Source of the DNA: Rhinopithecus roxellana
Taxonomy: Eukaryota; Chordata; Mammalia; Primates; Cercopithecidae
Assembly (NCBI RefSeq): GCF_007565055.1
Contig: NC_044551.1
Location: forward strand, 101,006,422-101,070,421
DNA: 64,000 nt
Reading direction: 5' to 3'
Numbering within the stretch: position 1 is the first letter of the stretch; each line of letters opens with the position of its first letter. Below, piece by piece: positions 34,691-46,995 of this stretch. The translations under genes and the position numbers were made by a program. The notes under the pieces are model-generated. The model did no database searches, had not been told where the DNA came from, and saw only the letters and a program-made list of their open reading frames with translations.

Positions 34691-34794
34691 TTTCGGTTTG
34701 TGTCCCTTCTCTGCCATATTATAAGGAAAGGTATCATGTCATTTGGGATGCAGCAATTATGTGTTTATAGTAAATACATAAATAATGATGATGG

Positions 34795-35058
34795 TAATAT
34801 CATTATTAATAGCTAACATCTAATGCACTTAGTACCTTCCAGAAACTATTCTGGATCTTTGACTGTATTAGCTTATTTAGCTTATTAGCTCTGGGCTTTG
34901 CCTATATTAGCTTATTTAATTCTCACAGCAACCTTACAAAGTAGATGAGAAAACTGAGGTTCAAAGTGGGTAAGTAAATAGCCCAGGGTTACACAGCCAT
35001 GTCAAACTAGCTGATCTGGAATTTGAACCTAGGCATTCTGGCAGCTAACGACCTCCAC
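34795..35058 (-). mobile_element. MIR element, antisense
   Basis: TTTAATTCTCACAGCAACC, GATGAGAAAACTGAGGTTCAAAG, CCCAGGGTTACACAGCC, TTTGAACCTAGGCATTCTGGCAGC is MIR in reverse. A local duplication of TTAGCTTATTTA-like units at about 34867-34918 lies inside. Confidence 0.88.
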
Positions 35059-35061
35059 CAT

Positions 35062-35235
35062 TAACCCCCCGTTATGGACTGAAATGCATCCCCCCCACTA
35101 AAAAACTTCATATGTTGAAGTCTTAAGAATGTAACCATATATGGAAACAGGGCTTTAAAAGTGGTAATCAAGTTAAAAGGAAGTCTTTAGGATGGGTCCC
35201 AATCCCATATGATTGATGTCCTTATAAGAGCCTAC
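35062..35235 (+). mobile_element. MLT1-type LTR, 5' part
   Basis: GTTATGGACTGAAATGCATCCCCCCC, TTCATATGTTGAAGTCTTAAG, GGATGGGTCCCAATCCCATATG, GTCCTTATAAGAG are MLT1 5' landmarks. The 3' half is absent or replaced. Confidence 0.75.
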
Positions 35236-35404
35236 ACCGTCACCATTTGAACTGTTCCTCTGAGTAGTTATCTCCTGAAGATAAAAAGAGAACAAAAAAA
35301 TGACTCACAGTATAACAATCATCTCACTATACAAAAACCCTAAATGTGTTCAAATTTTCAACGGAAAGGATTATAATGATTCCAAATGAATACTTTTGCC
35401 TGTT

Positions 35405-36120
35405 ATTGATTTATTACTTGTCAATTTCAAATTCAACCTTTGTGCCTGTTTCTTGAAAATGGATCTGGGCCCTTTAAATATTTCCCCTTTGCCAACAGAC
35501 ATAATGTTAAGCTTTGTCTGGAGACAGCACTAGAGAGACACTGCAGGAGGAAAGGAGTTTTGCATCTCGATGCAGGTGTTCTTGCTCCTCATGTTCCCTT
35601 AGCATGGGCATGGGCATTTTCTCCAGCAGTTGACAACTGTGGCATGCGTGGCTTCTTCAGCACTAAACTTCTGAAGTACTCACAGATGCTCCAGCACATG
35701 GTCCCCGCAATGTCTTCAGGCACCCACCTCAGGAAGGTTCACACTGGAGTACCTCCGGTGAAACATCATCCTGTGAACAGCCTTCCCTGGCATCCTCGAG
35801 GGTGGATTCCCAGCAAGTTTTACTAGCAACTTTTCCTTTTCTGCCATCAATAAGATCTAGATCTCAGCCCTGAGGACTCTTCTTTGATTTCTCTATCTCA
35901 GCCAGCCATAAGGGCAGTGACTAGTATATATAATATAATATAATATAATATAATATAATATAATATAAATATGCTATTCTTTCTTTAGAGTTCTTTTTAC
36001 TTCTAATCAATATCTTGTTAGTCATATTCCTTTTATAATTAATAATTCTTTATATTAAACTGTCCCTGTTCAAATTGCTATGTGGCTTCCCTCTCTTGCC
36101 AGGACCCTGACTAATACAGT
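35405..36120 (+). repeat. Unassigned interspersed repeat or LTR-like block
   Basis: A mixed-composition block (GGATCTGGGCCCTTTAAATATTTCCCC, GAGAGACACTGCAGGAGG, CATGCGTGGCTTCTTCAGCAC) ends with TGTGGCTTCCCTCTCTTGCC, AGGACCCTGACTAATACAG. The ending resembles an LTR terminus. A sense open frame of 128 codons (35440-35826) lies in it but has no recognised family, so I treat it as repeat-derived. An AATAT microsatellite interrupts it at 35922-35968. Confidence 0.42.
35922..35968. repeat. (AATAT)n pentanucleotide microsatellite
   Basis: Eight or nine nearly perfect five-base units (AATAT phase), ending in TAAATATG. Confidence 0.93.
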
Positions 36121-36593
36121 ACTGAATAATCTCTCTTAAGGTTTTACAATCTCTCTTAAGGTATTGCAATATGCTCTCAGTTAGATTGTCGTAAAAGTAA
36201 GAATCATACAGTAACATCATTTTTCACTTCAAGGGCAATAAAAAGCTTCCCTACCCTAAACTTGTAGTCCTGGAGAACACTAACATAGGACCACAGGTTC
36301 TTTGACTGGCTTATTTTTATTTTCCATACTCTACAATAATCCCTGGTGAACCATCTTTATAGTGTTTACAAAGTTGATGCTCCAAAAACACCAATATGAG
36401 ACCCCACTCCTGATGGTTCATATTTCACCTCCTACCCATGTGCCTCCACATCAGACCTCCCCACACTCCCACCTCCCACCAGGAAAGCGTTATCTTGACC
36501 ATACCAGAGAGAATTATTTTCTCTTCAATTCTGATTTGTGCCCCCAACCTTTGTCAATCATGAGTCCTTGCTTCATATTCCAGAACCATAAAA
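36121..36593. other. Single-copy sequence with a 20 bp tandem duplication
   Basis: 36128-36147 and 36148-36167 are tandem copies (AATCTCTCTTAAGGTNTTRC) with two or so differences. Otherwise nothing assigned. Confidence 0.5.
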
Positions 36594-36706
36594 TTTTATA
36601 TATATACACACACATAAAAATATGTGTATAAATGTATACATATATACATATATAATTCAATATATACATTTATACATAAAAATATACATTTTTATATATG
36701 AATCTT
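36594..36706. repeat. AT-rich tract with TATACA/TATAC units
   Basis: About 110 bp of alternating TATA, TACATA and CACACA motifs, a low-complexity region. Confidence 0.88.
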
Positions 36707-36964
36707 TCATTTTCTCTTCTTTCTTGATGATTTCATAGCGGTCATCTGTTCCTAGTAATACCTCTTACACCTGTCTACATTTAAAAACGCCCTAAGGAGC
36801 TAGAGCTGCTAGCTGTATTTCCCTCTTATTCAGATGTTTACAGTTGTAGGTTGCTTTCTACAAATCCATTATCTGAATCTAAATCAGTCTGGTGGTAGTT
36901 TACTGATATTAGCATAAGGTTGACCTGAAAGTGCTATGTCTGATTGCCAAATACCACAAGTTTC

Positions 36965-37221
36965 TTGTTTTTCTTTTTTCTTTCTTTTTTCTTTCTTTTT
37001 TTTTTTTTTTTTTTTTTTTTGAGACAGAGTTTCGCTCTTGTTGCCCAGGCTGGAGTGCAATGGCACGATCTTGGCTCACTGCAACTTCCACCTCCCAGTT
37101 TCAAGCAATATTCTCCTGCCTCAGCTTCCTGAGTAGCTAGGATTACAGGCATGCGCCACCCACCTGTCCAATTTTGTATTTTTAGTAGAGGTGGGGCTTC
37201 TCCATGTTGGTCAGGCTGGCC
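36965..37221 (-). repeat. Alu A of a recombined pair, 5' end missing
   Basis: TTTC-rich and poly-T tail, GAGACAGAGTTTCGCTCTTG, running to GTCAGGCTGGCC, where it stops. The remaining 5' third is absent and a second Alu tail follows immediately. The upstream duplication arm CCACAAGTTTC (36954-36964) matches the arm after Alu B, not an arm after Alu A. Confidence 0.92.
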
Positions 37222-37510
37222 TTTTTTTTTTTTTTTTTTTTTTGAGATGGAGTCTCGCTTTGTCGCCCAGGCTGGAGTGCAGTGGCGCGACCTCCACTCA
37301 CTGCAAGCTCTGCCTCCCGGGTTCACGCCATTCTCCTGACTTAGCCTCCCGAGTAGCTGGGACTACAGGCGCCCGCCTAATTTTTGTATTTTTAGTAGAG
37401 ACGGGGTTTCACCGTGTTAGCCAGGGTGGTCTCGATCTCCTGACCTCGTGATCCGCCCGTCTCGGCCTCCCAAAGTGCTGGGATTACAGGCCTGAGCCAC
37501 TGCGCCCGGC
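37222..37510 (-). repeat. Alu B of the pair, AluYR-type, antisense
   Basis: Poly-T of about 20, GAGATGGAGTCTCGCTTTGTCGCC, GCCCGTCTCGGCCTCC, ending CCTGAGCCACTGCGCCCGGCC. The Old World monkey variants are present. A short internal deletion removes the CACCACGCCCGGC part. The downstream flank CCACAAGTTTC (37511-37521) pairs with 36954-36964. Confidence 0.93.
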
Positions 37511-37521
37511 CCACAAGTTTC

Positions 37522-40500
37522 ATTTCAACTACATTGAGTATGGTTTTAACATGGAAAGTCTTAGAAAATGTACATTCAAATGATGTCTGTCCATACCTCA
37601 CTTGGTCAAGCTCCTGTTTACAACATGTCAAGTACTGGGTGCGTTTAATATTGACTGTATCAGTACTTTCCATCTTTCAGTATAAATTTATTCCACTGAG
37701 TCCAGGAAAAATGATATAAATTTTCATTAAAGAAAACACCATATTATGACAGCAGTAAATGAATCATCTGCAATCTCTTTTAAAAGGTTTGATTTATTTC
37801 CTGCACTTGGGAGGCACTATGTTGTAAAAATATTTTCACTAACAAGTATGAAATATTGCAATATATATTTTTATACATACTGTATTTGGCTATGTAATAC
37901 ATTTCATTTTTGTATCTGCACACACGTGCATATCTATGGTGGGCCCTCCAGATAATTTCTTGGTTACATTTACTTTTTTTCATGAAAAAAAGAAAAACAA
38001 ATTGGCCAAGCAGCCTAGGCAAGCATCAAATTCATCATAGCTGAAGATAATATTTTCCTGAAGTGATTCATTCTCACATCTTCCTGCAGGAGTTTTCTCC
38101 ACCCAGTGACGTAGTGAAATGTCACTGAAGTGAAGGCTATTTTGCTTAGCCTTGACCAAACAGAGAGGCTTACTGTGGATATGCAGTTATTTTTCCTCTT
38201 GGAAGACATATTTTTTTATGTATGTGTCAGTAGAGTGAAGCTGAATCTAGAGAGCTGCTGCATGATAAGAGCTTGGTTTGAAAACATGTTGTGCAGTTGA
38301 ATGACTTGAATAACAAAATCCCCGGCAGAGTTTTTCTGAGCTAACTGCATTTGCACTCTGCAAGGAGATCAATGCTTCCCCTCATTGATTTTCCTCAGTT
38401 GCAGAGCCGGGATTATGCACATTGTGAAGCTGTATTCCCAGATTCATCCAATCTGATTTTCTAGTCTGCACTAAAAAGGCATCCTGCTCAACTGTAAACT
38501 GAAGGTTATAAAAGTATAACTGTATCAAATTTGTACTTTCACTAAGCCTGTATGTTAAACAGAAGCACAATAATGTATTCCTAGTGAGATGGAAGGGCTG
38601 CATGGGACAAGACAGATTCTGTTTGTGCGCAGCTTCTAAATAAATGGCAGAGATGCCAAAGATAAATCTGAGATGCCTTGCATACGTTTGTGTAACTCCC
38701 AAGATATTTTCAAATGTGCTAGGGCTTCCTTTCTGGCGGACTCGAAATGCAAAGTGAGCATGTAAAGAAATGATTTCCTTCCTAAATTCAGGAATTGACT
38801 GTCGTCTTTCTGAATTTGAAATTGCCCTAGAATTTATCACTGGAGAAGGTTAGTGGTTGGAAGGCTGTAAAAATCAAGGATCTAAAAAAAACATCAAGGA
38901 TCTATTTCACTGTAAACAACTGGCAGCACTAAAGGTTGGTGGGTTTACTCTGCAGTTAACACAAAGTCTTGTCTTCCATAAAGTTGTGGAACATGTTATA
39001 ATCCAGTTCAGCACTAACAGCCAATAGCAAAATGAAAGCAACCCCCAAAAAAGGTGACTTCAGCTCTTCCAAAATTTTCACCTTTATTATTTTTATATAT
39101 CAAATAAGTATGCTGCTGTTCGTGAAGGATAAGAGGGTAAAGCTGACTCCTATATTAAATTTTCTCTTCCCCATTGCACTTTGAGGATAGAGAAGGTGCC
39201 ACGTTACAAGGAGGATTTCATATTTGCTTTTGAAAAAAATTGTGTAAAATAAGCCATTTCCTACCAAGACTAGATAAATGATTACACAGCTGCTTGCCTT
39301 TCAAAGAGAATTTGCTCAGAATCTGGGCTTGCCATGGTGCTCACTTCATTATTAAAGAGTGCTGTCATATCTCACTCCCTGTGTCTGCTGGGGGCCGGGG
39401 TGCTCTCACACACACCCACCCCTAGAGGCTGCTTCCGCTATGGAAACAAAGTCTGGAGGCCAACGAAAGACATTTGGGCAGATCCATATCCAGGGTTAAG
39501 AATTTCCACTTCCTAGGCTTAACACGTAAATTGAGCTGGCAGATCTACCCTAGTAACTAAGAAATATAAACATGTTTCTAAGTTACCTAATCAGTGGACA
39601 TTTTCCTGGTAAAAGATTAACCAAGCTGTGATCAGTTTCTGAGCAACTGAAGGTAAAAAAGCAGATTCTCTATTCTAAATGTCAACAACTTACCCCAAAG
39701 ATTTTCTTCTTTCTTTAAATCATTCACATTTTTAAAAATCAAATGAATATTATTTCCCAGTGTAAACTTAAATGAGACCAACCCACCCTTATAACCAACA
39801 AACATACCTTGATCTGCTTTTATTTTTCTAGTCTGCCATAAGAAAATCGGCACTTAATTGCAGGCATTGGCAACTAAATGTATTTTTCCAGTTATTATTG
39901 TCATTCTTATCTACAAGTATCAGTGATATTTTCAATTAACTGTGATGTAGCATGAATTACACTAATACTTAAGTGATAGTCTTCTAAAAAGCATTAATTT
40001 TTTAAATAAAAGTAACATATATATCTCATACAGTAATTTTGAAATACTTGAAACTCAAGTTGGAATTGATTTTCTTGACTGTAAAGGAATGTTCTGAACC
40101 AGAGTACTTTCCTCTTGGCGTGTTCTCTTTAATGAAGTCTTACTTCCGAGAAAGTTGAGTTTTTACGAGTTGGTGCCCTTGCTTCAGTGATAGTAGTCTA
40201 AATAAATATCGTGAAGAAATTTGATAATGAATAAGTAGCAGGAGACACCATTGTTTAACCTCCAAACTATACTAGTAAGTAGGGTGATAGGCTTGCCGTG
40301 CTGAATAATGGAGCTGTTATTCTAGCCCAGTAGGATTGTTTCCAAAGGCCTGCAACAGGGATCTGCCAGGCCCTGGCTGTGTGTTGCCCCTGAGTGCACT
40401 CATAACCTCCAGTATCGAATTACAGCACATTTATCAAAGGAAATCACAATTTGGAAGAAAACCACATTTTCTACTCTTTCAAATAAGAAACATCCCTGTA

Positions 40501-41314
40501 TGCTACTTTCATTTTTACTTGTTTTACCTAGGTGGAACAGAAGACTAATCTGGAAAAATAATTGTTAATAAAAAAAATTACAACATTGAGAGAATTTCTT
40601 TCCTTTGAAATATATACTTTTAAGGGGCCATTTTAATACTGTATGAAAAAAAAGTATATTTTCTTTATAAACCCTGAACATGCTAATATATTATTATACA
40701 CAGCATAAAGTTGAGGGCATTTGAAAAGTGAAAATAGAAAGCATTCGTAGCTATTCAACCCTGAATACTTAGGACATTTCATTTCTTTTTACAGCAACCA
40801 TATTCTGTCAATAAAAGATCAAATGCTTTTGGTTACTGGACTGAAAAAAATCAAATCCTCCAAACTTTTAGCACTTGATGTTCCCGGGGTATTTGCTCTC
40901 AGCTATAGCTCATTAAATGAGCTGATCCACCACTGAGTCTATAAATTGAAACAAAAGCAAAGAGCTCTTTTTTTTTTTTTTCTTTTTTCAAAGTAGATGG
41001 CACCAAACTGAAATGCACTTAAGTCTGGGTTTTTTACAAGTTTTTCTTACACATAGTGGGTATTCTGCAGAAAAAATACATGTCATTCATCCAGCCATTT
41101 TTCAATACCAATCTGGTTGGGACGTCTCTGGGTTGGAGTGGTGGAACCATGATTATTAACTGGTAACTGGATGAGACTGAGGGGAGGCCATGCAAACGAT
41201 AAATGAAGTTTGACAAATTGGGTATTTGGTAATCGCATGATCATCGCATTAAATTACAAGTTTCTACTGTATTTTATGTCATTTCACACAAAAATACAGT
41301 GTTAGCCACTATTC
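37522..41314. other. Single-copy region, Alu-free
   Basis: About 3.8 kb without recognised transposons. The longest frame in the window, 152 codons on the minus strand (38382-38840), lies here. Its predicted product shows no domain, repeat or signal I recognise, and its length is near what chance gives over 64 kb. Motifs of interest: GTGACGTAG at 38106-38114, paired with a nearby inverted GTCAC, and a CTT-rich stretch. No exon can be supported. Confidence 0.5.
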
Positions 41315-41485
41315 TAGGCACTCTATAGAGTATGTAAACAACCCTATGAAATGGATATCATGATTTATCCCCATATTAAAGGTGATGAACTGGGTCACAA
41401 AGCTTACAGAACTAATAAGGAACAGAGTTAGGACTTGAACTCAGGGAATATTAGCCTAGAGTTAATCCCCTTAACCACTCTTTTA
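41315..41485 (-). mobile_element. MIR element, antisense
   Basis: CTATTCTAGGCACTC, ACCCTATGAAATGG, TTATCCCCATATTAAAGGTG, GAACTCAGGGAATATTAGCC, CCTTAACCACTC is MIR reversed. Confidence 0.87.
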
Positions 41486-41869
41486 TTCTACCTCTTGTGT
41501 CTTTCTTAGGGATGTCAAATGAGGAGCTTTAGAGTCCCAAGGAAGTTGAAATACATTGACCAATATATAATAGTCAAGGCCTTCATGCCACCCTTTTCTT
41601 CAGCCTTTCCTTATGTCACACATCCTATTAGATAAAATGTAAATCTAAGATCCTTTGCATTCTGGTGCACATATGAGTACAGATTCATTCATTCATTTTT
41701 AACCACATTTCCATCTGAGAAGTGATATTAGAAATATCACCAATTTTCAATTCCAAACATTATTTTTCCTTTACTTTCTATCCCAAATCAAAGAAAAGAT
41801 TTTCAACAATTGTTGAGTGTTAACCAAGCCAAGATGGCATTGCAATAGTTCTGCAATAATCTCTTCAAA

Positions 41870-42690
41870 AATAGCTTGGCTGTAGTGTTAGATTTTAGTA
41901 GTATATTCAGGCCATATAGTTAGAATCACGCCATATGAAGCCTTTCAGATTGGCCTCCTTCACTCAGTAATAAACATTTAAGGTTCCTCTGTGTCTTTTC
42001 CTGACTTGACAACTCATTTCTTTTTAGTGTTGAATTTCAATATTCCTTTATATGGATATACCACAGTTTATTTATCCATTCACCTACTGAAGAACATCTT
42101 AGTAGCTTCCAAGTTTCAGCAATTATGAAAAAAGCTGCTATAAATATCCATGTGCAGGTTTTTGCATGGACTTAAGTTTTCAATTAATTTAGGTAAATAC
42201 CAAGGAGCATGATTGCTGGATCATACAAACTCATCATGAAAAGAGCTTGTTTAGTTTTGTAAGAAGCTGTCAATTGTCTTCCAAAGTGGCTGTACCTCTC
42301 TGCATTCCCACCAGCAGTGAATGAGAGTTCCTGTTGCCCCACATCCTTGGCAGCTTTTGGAATTGCCAGTATTTTGGATTTTGGCCCTTCAAATAGGTGG
42401 GGAGTGGTATCTCATTGTTATTTCAACTGGCACTTCACTAAGGACAGATGATGATGAACAACTGTTTATATGCTAGTTTGTCCTCTGTATGTCTTCTTTG
42501 GTGACATTTCTGGTCATATCTTTTGCCCATGTTTTAATTGGGTTGTTTGTTTTCTTATTGCATTTTAAAATTCTTTGTATATTTTGGATAACCATCATTT
42601 ATCAGATAGGTCTTTTGCAAATATTTTCTTTTAGTGTGTGCCTTGAATTCGCATTCACTTTGTGCCTCTTGATTCTTTTGAGTTTAGGGT
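41870..42690 (-). mobile_element. Old L1 (L1M-type), antisense
   Basis: Antisense L1 landmarks in order: TATACCACAGTTTATTTATCC, AAATATCCATGTGCAGG, GTCTTCCAAAGTGGCTGTACC, TTCCCACCAGCAGTGAATGAG, GTGGTATCTCATTG, TTTTGCCCATGTTTTAATTGGG. About 0.8 kb, eroded, no coding capacity. Confidence 0.82.
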
Positions 42691-42757
42691 AATTAGTTCA
42701 CTGAAGTGATATAACAATATATGAATTTTTAAATTTGTATCATAAAATCCCATTTTC

Positions 42758-43060
42758 TCGGCTGGGCATGGTGGCTCATGCCTGTAATCCCAGCACTTTG
42801 GAAGGCCAAGGCAGGCAGATCATGAGGTCAGGAGATCAAGACCAGCCTGGCCAACATGGTGAAACCCTGTCTCTACTAAAAATACAAAAATTAGCACGGC
42901 GTGGTGGCACACACCTGTAATCCCAGCTGCTTGGAAGGCTGAGGCAGGAGAATCACTTGAACCCCAGAGGTGGAGATTGCAGTGAGCAGAGAATGTGCCA
43001 CTGCACTCCAAGCTAGGTAACAGAGCAAGACGCTGTCTTGGGTCTCGGGAGGGAAAAAAA
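42758..43060 (+). repeat. Alu (S-type)
   Basis: Full-length from GGCTGGGCATGGTGGCTC to an A-run after an unusual GGTCTCGGGAGGG interruption of the tail. AAATCCCATTTTC (42745-42757) and AAATACCATTTTC (43061-43073) are the duplication. Confidence 0.94.
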
Positions 43061-43073
43061 AAATACCATTTTC

Positions 43074-43929
43074 CCTTTTACATTTTAATTGAAGTCTTGC
43101 TAGTCCCACCTCCATCCAGTCTCCCAAACTTAATTCCTTAAATTGCCTAGAGTGGTTTTACATTCAGCTCTGTGAAAGTCTGAGTAACTAAATTTTCCAT
43201 ATAAGAGTGAGCCTGTTGTGTATTTTTCCTTTGAGCTCTGGATGTCTGATATAAACACAGAAGAAATCTCTTCACTTTTATTCATCTTATGTTCTTTGTT
43301 TAAATTTCCTTTTCCTGAACCAGTTTCCCATTTGCTTCAATAGTTCCACTATTCCCTACAGAGCTATAAAATAAAATGTGCACCTTAATTTCACAACCAA
43401 AGGGGAAAACGAATTGGATATGGTTGCTTTCACGTAGAATACAGTGCTAGAGCTGGCAGCACAGCAAATTTATTTGCTCGTTTATGTAATCATTTTCAGG
43501 TATTAGCACATTACTTTTAACAAATGATTTAAGGACGTTGGTGGAAAAGGGGCCTGCATGTGGATATTTATTTAGATTTTCAAATAGTTTGAAAAATTAA
43601 AGTATAAGTCTAAACTTGGTGTCGATACTCTGTATTTTTCAGGCATGTCTGCAGAAATGATCAGACATATGGAATTACAAGATCTCTTGCTCATTTAGGG
43701 TGTTCAAGGAAATCAAAGAACTGTGGAAACCATTACTGTCCAGGAAACAATGTTGTCTTTGAAAGCCTCGTCACCTAAGACATATCTCTGAAGTAGATGA
43801 AAAAGCCAACCCAGGCATGGTGGTGGAGCCCAGATGTCTCGCATGTTCAGTATGAGCTAGAAGACACTGTTTAAGTAAAAATGACTAAAGCCAGCCTGCC
43901 AAAAAAGCTTGTATTTCAGGTTCTAAGAG
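43074..43929. other. Single-copy sequence
   Basis: Nothing assigned. No long frame. Confidence 0.5.
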
Positions 43930-44345
43930 TTACTTGCTCATTTGACAGATATTTATACATTCCCTACTTTGTGTAAATCAGCTCACACAGCAAGAAAAAC
44001 ATATTTAGACGGTTACATAAAAGACACTAAGAGCTAAGTGACATGAGAGGAACAAAAATAATCTTATTAGAGTTCTTAGAGGAAGAGAGTACTCTTCATT
44101 TAGTAGATGTGATCAGACAGGCTTTAAGGAAGAGCTGCAACAAAAGGGTGAAGATGGTGGCAAGTGGAGGTTGGAGGAAACAGTAGTTTGGATGGAAGGG
44201 CATCGTAAGGAAAAGGTGTAGAAGCAAAAAGTTCATGTCTTCTGGTCCTGTTTGGGGAAAGAGAAGCAGTTCAGTCTGGCTGGAGCTTAAACACATATAA
44301 AGGTATAAAGAAGATGAGAAGAGAGGTGTGGGAAGAGAGCATCGG
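43930..44345 (-). mobile_element. LINE-2, antisense
   Basis: GACAGATATTTATACATTCCC, GATCAGACAGGCTTTAAGGAAG, GGATGGAAGGGCATCGTAAGG, CAGTTCAGTCTGGCTGGAGC follow L2 in reverse order. Its likely continuation is beyond the LTR-like block at 44355-44865. Confidence 0.55.
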
Positions 44346-44354
44346 GGCCCTGTG

Positions 44355-44865
44355 TTTGCTGTCTATTGTTGCATAACAAATTACCCCAAACCTGACTCCT
44401 TCAGACAGCAAACTATTGTTATTTTACAGTTTCTAAAGATCAGAAATCTTGCTGCAGCTCAGCTGGGCTTCAGGGTCTCCCATGAGACTCAATCAAGGTA
44501 TCTATGAGTCTGGGCTGCAGTCATCTGAGCCTTGTCTGGGGCTGGAGGATCCACTTCTAAACTCAAGTGGCTATCAGCCAGAGGCCTCACTTCACTTCCA
44601 AGCAGGCCTCTGCATGACAGCTGGCTTCCCCTGGAGAAAGTAATGAGTAGGGGAAACAGAGAGCAAGTAGGACAGAAGCTTTAATGTCTTTTGTAACCTG
44701 ATCAGGGAAATGATGTACCATCATTTCTGCCATATTCTATTGGTCACAAAGACTGACCCTTGTACAGTGTGAGATGAACCACACAAGGGGGTGGGTGCTA
44801 GGGGGTGAAGATCATTGGTGCCATCCTAGAGTGTGACTTGCACAACCATTTCAGTTGTGCAGATG
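44355..44865 (-). mobile_element. Probable MaLR-like LTR, antisense
   Basis: CTGTCTATTGTTGCATAACAAATTACCCCAAA is the reverse of the MaLR-type end TTTGGGG..TTTGTTA. CTCAGCTGGGCTTC, GGGGCTGGAGGATCC and TTGGTCACAAAGACTG are further matches to a common antisense pattern. Eroded; subfamily not named. Confidence 0.55.
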
Positions 44866-45214
44866 AGGCCCTGCATATCTCTAAGAGCTTTATGTATAAT
44901 GTAATTATCATGAAATAATTTTTGAAAAGTAGAATGTATGAGAAGATAAACAGAACTTGATGCCTCATAAGATGTACCTAGTGTCATTGAAACATATGCA
45001 TTTCATGAATGGTAGAATGAGCAAACAGAATGAGTGAACAGCTGGAAGGATAACTAAAGGTCTAGATGAGAACTAATAAAGCCCCAGGTAGGCTGGAGAC
45101 AGTGGGATGAGAAAGAAGGGCCAGATGCCCAAGTCAATATAGCACAAAGGCTGAATTGACAGGATGTGCTGTCTGTCTCTAAAATAATTCAAGAAGAGAT
45201 CTGATGATGTCTCC
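44866..45214. other. Ambiguous interval, possibly L2 continuation
   Basis: AAGGGCCAGATGCCCAAGTC and the purine-rich text around it resemble reversed L2 sequence but are too weak for a call. Confidence 0.35.
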
Positions 45215-46560
45215 ATTCTCTCAGCAAACACTGTGTACATGCTAAATACCACACACTTTGCTATAGATTAGGGAGAAGAACTGAGGAAAGTCAGGAGCTC
45301 TCTGTCTATTTAGAGAGAAAGATAAATAAACAGAAGGTTAAAATTCTAGGCAATAAGCACACTCCCAGGAAATAGAAAAGGGCATTTGGGGGCTTGAGAA
45401 TGTATTGTCACTTTAGTTGGTGGGCTGTGCCAGAAAGAAAGGGCCCCTTAACTGAGTCAGGAGAGAAGATGTTGAACAGATCAGTAAGGGTTTTTCAGGC
45501 AGAGAAAATGAGCAGCTCAGAAATCCAGAGCTTTAAAAAATGGCCCCATTGGCAGACCAGCACAGGTCTATGTGGGTATGGCAAAGGTGGGCCTGCAAAG
45601 GTAGGCAAAATTGAGGGCCAGAAGTGTCCTTGGTCCCAACTTACAGAGTGTATGTTTTATTCAGCATGTATTGAACAAGGTAATCATCACATAGACTTAG
45701 TGTTTCAGAAAGAGCTCTTAGGCCACTATGTGAAAAGAAGGTGAAAGGAAAAGACTGGAGACCAGAGAGCTGTAATCTGGAAGTAATCTAGGTGAAAAAT
45801 AATTAAGATCTATACAGACAGGTTGTTACTGTGTGACTGCAGGAAAGGGGCATCAAAGAGATATTTCAGAAGTAGAATTGATCAGATCATGTCATTGATT
45901 AGATGTGGGGCATGAAGGAGAGGGAGGTGTCTAGGATTACTCCAGCCTTAGTGACTAGTGGATGGTTATCCTAACCATGGGAGCAGATAATGCAGGTGGA
46001 AAGGCAGTTTGGGGAGAGAAATAGTGAGTTTCGTTTTGGATGTGCTGCATTTGTGAAGAGCGTGCTATTCTGGTAGAAAAGACAATCGTGCAAACTTGGA
46101 AGGCAGAAGAGAAACCTGGGGCTGGGCAGATTGGCTCAAGAGTTATCAGAATGCTCTTCTGTATAGGTGAGCTCATTGGCATTGATGTGATTGCCATGGG
46201 AGAAAATGTCATGTGGAAAGGGAAGGTGTGGCCACGTGGGGAACACTAACCAGTGTGCAGCTGGTGAAACGGACTGTTGGGACTGAGAACGGAAGATTCA
46301 AAGATGGGAAGTGTAAAGACAGAGAGGCCAAGGGAGAAACATGCTGAGAACCAAGGACTTGCAGACAGGAGTTAGAGACAGTGTCAAATGTGTCAGAGAA
46401 GGGAACCAAGACATGGATGAGACGATATCTACTGGATTCAGCTGCTGGGCTCTCTCTGGCCACAGAGGCCAGAATACAGAGGGCTGGCAAGTGAACATAA
46501 GGCAAGAGAATGTAGAGATTCAGCAAGAAATGTGACAGTGAAAAGAAGGAAACAGAAGGT
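45215..46560 (-). mobile_element. LINE-2, antisense, about 1.35 kb
   Basis: Reads as reversed L2: CAAACACTGTGTACATGC, AGGAGCTCTCTGTC, TAAATAAACAGAAGG, later AGATATTTCAGAAGTAGAATTG, ATTAGATGTGGGGCATGAAGGAGAGG, then GTTTCGTTTTGGATGTGCTG and CATTGGCATTGATG. A sense open frame of 116 codons (45394-45744) overlaps and is incidental. Confidence 0.62.
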
Positions 46561-46995
46561 TCTGTAGCTAAAGGGGAATGTGCGTTTGCCAGAGACTGCA
46601 GACACCACAGGAAGGATCATCTAAAAAGCTGTTACGGAAGTGGGGCAGGGAAATGCTGGGAAGTGACGGACAGGTCCCTGGTGAGGGCTCCACCCCCAGG
46701 CCTGTGCCCACAGACCTAGGTGAGGACAGGCACTCCTGTCTTCATGCCCAAATGTTGCATTTCCCAGGACCACCCTGGCCCGCCACGCCTCCATCCTGTG
46801 CCTATAAACCCCCCCGAGACCCTTGGCTGGGTGCAGTGGCACACGTCTGTAATCCCAGCACTTCGGGAGGCCAAGGTGGGTGAATCACTTGAGGTCAAGA
46901 GTTCTAGACCAGCCTGGCCAACATGGTGAAACCCCGTCTATACTTAAAAAAAAAAAAAAAGAAAGTAAAAGAAAAAGAAAAATTAGCTGGGTGTG

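Noticed and set aside
35440..35826. 128-codon sense open frame as a gene
   Set aside because: Lies in a block with an LTR-like terminus; no family similarity recognised. Reported as a repeat-like block instead.
36884..37451. Several overlapping frames with poly-Lys or poly-Phe stretches
   Set aside because: Translation of Alu poly-T/A tails and Alu bodies.
38382..38840. 152-codon minus-strand open frame, the longest in the window
   Set aside because: No domain, motif or low-complexity protein pattern recognised, and no splice or promoter context. The length is close to the chance maximum expected over 64 kb in six frames.
45394..45744. 116-codon sense open frame
   Set aside because: Falls within antisense L2 sequence, so it is incidental.
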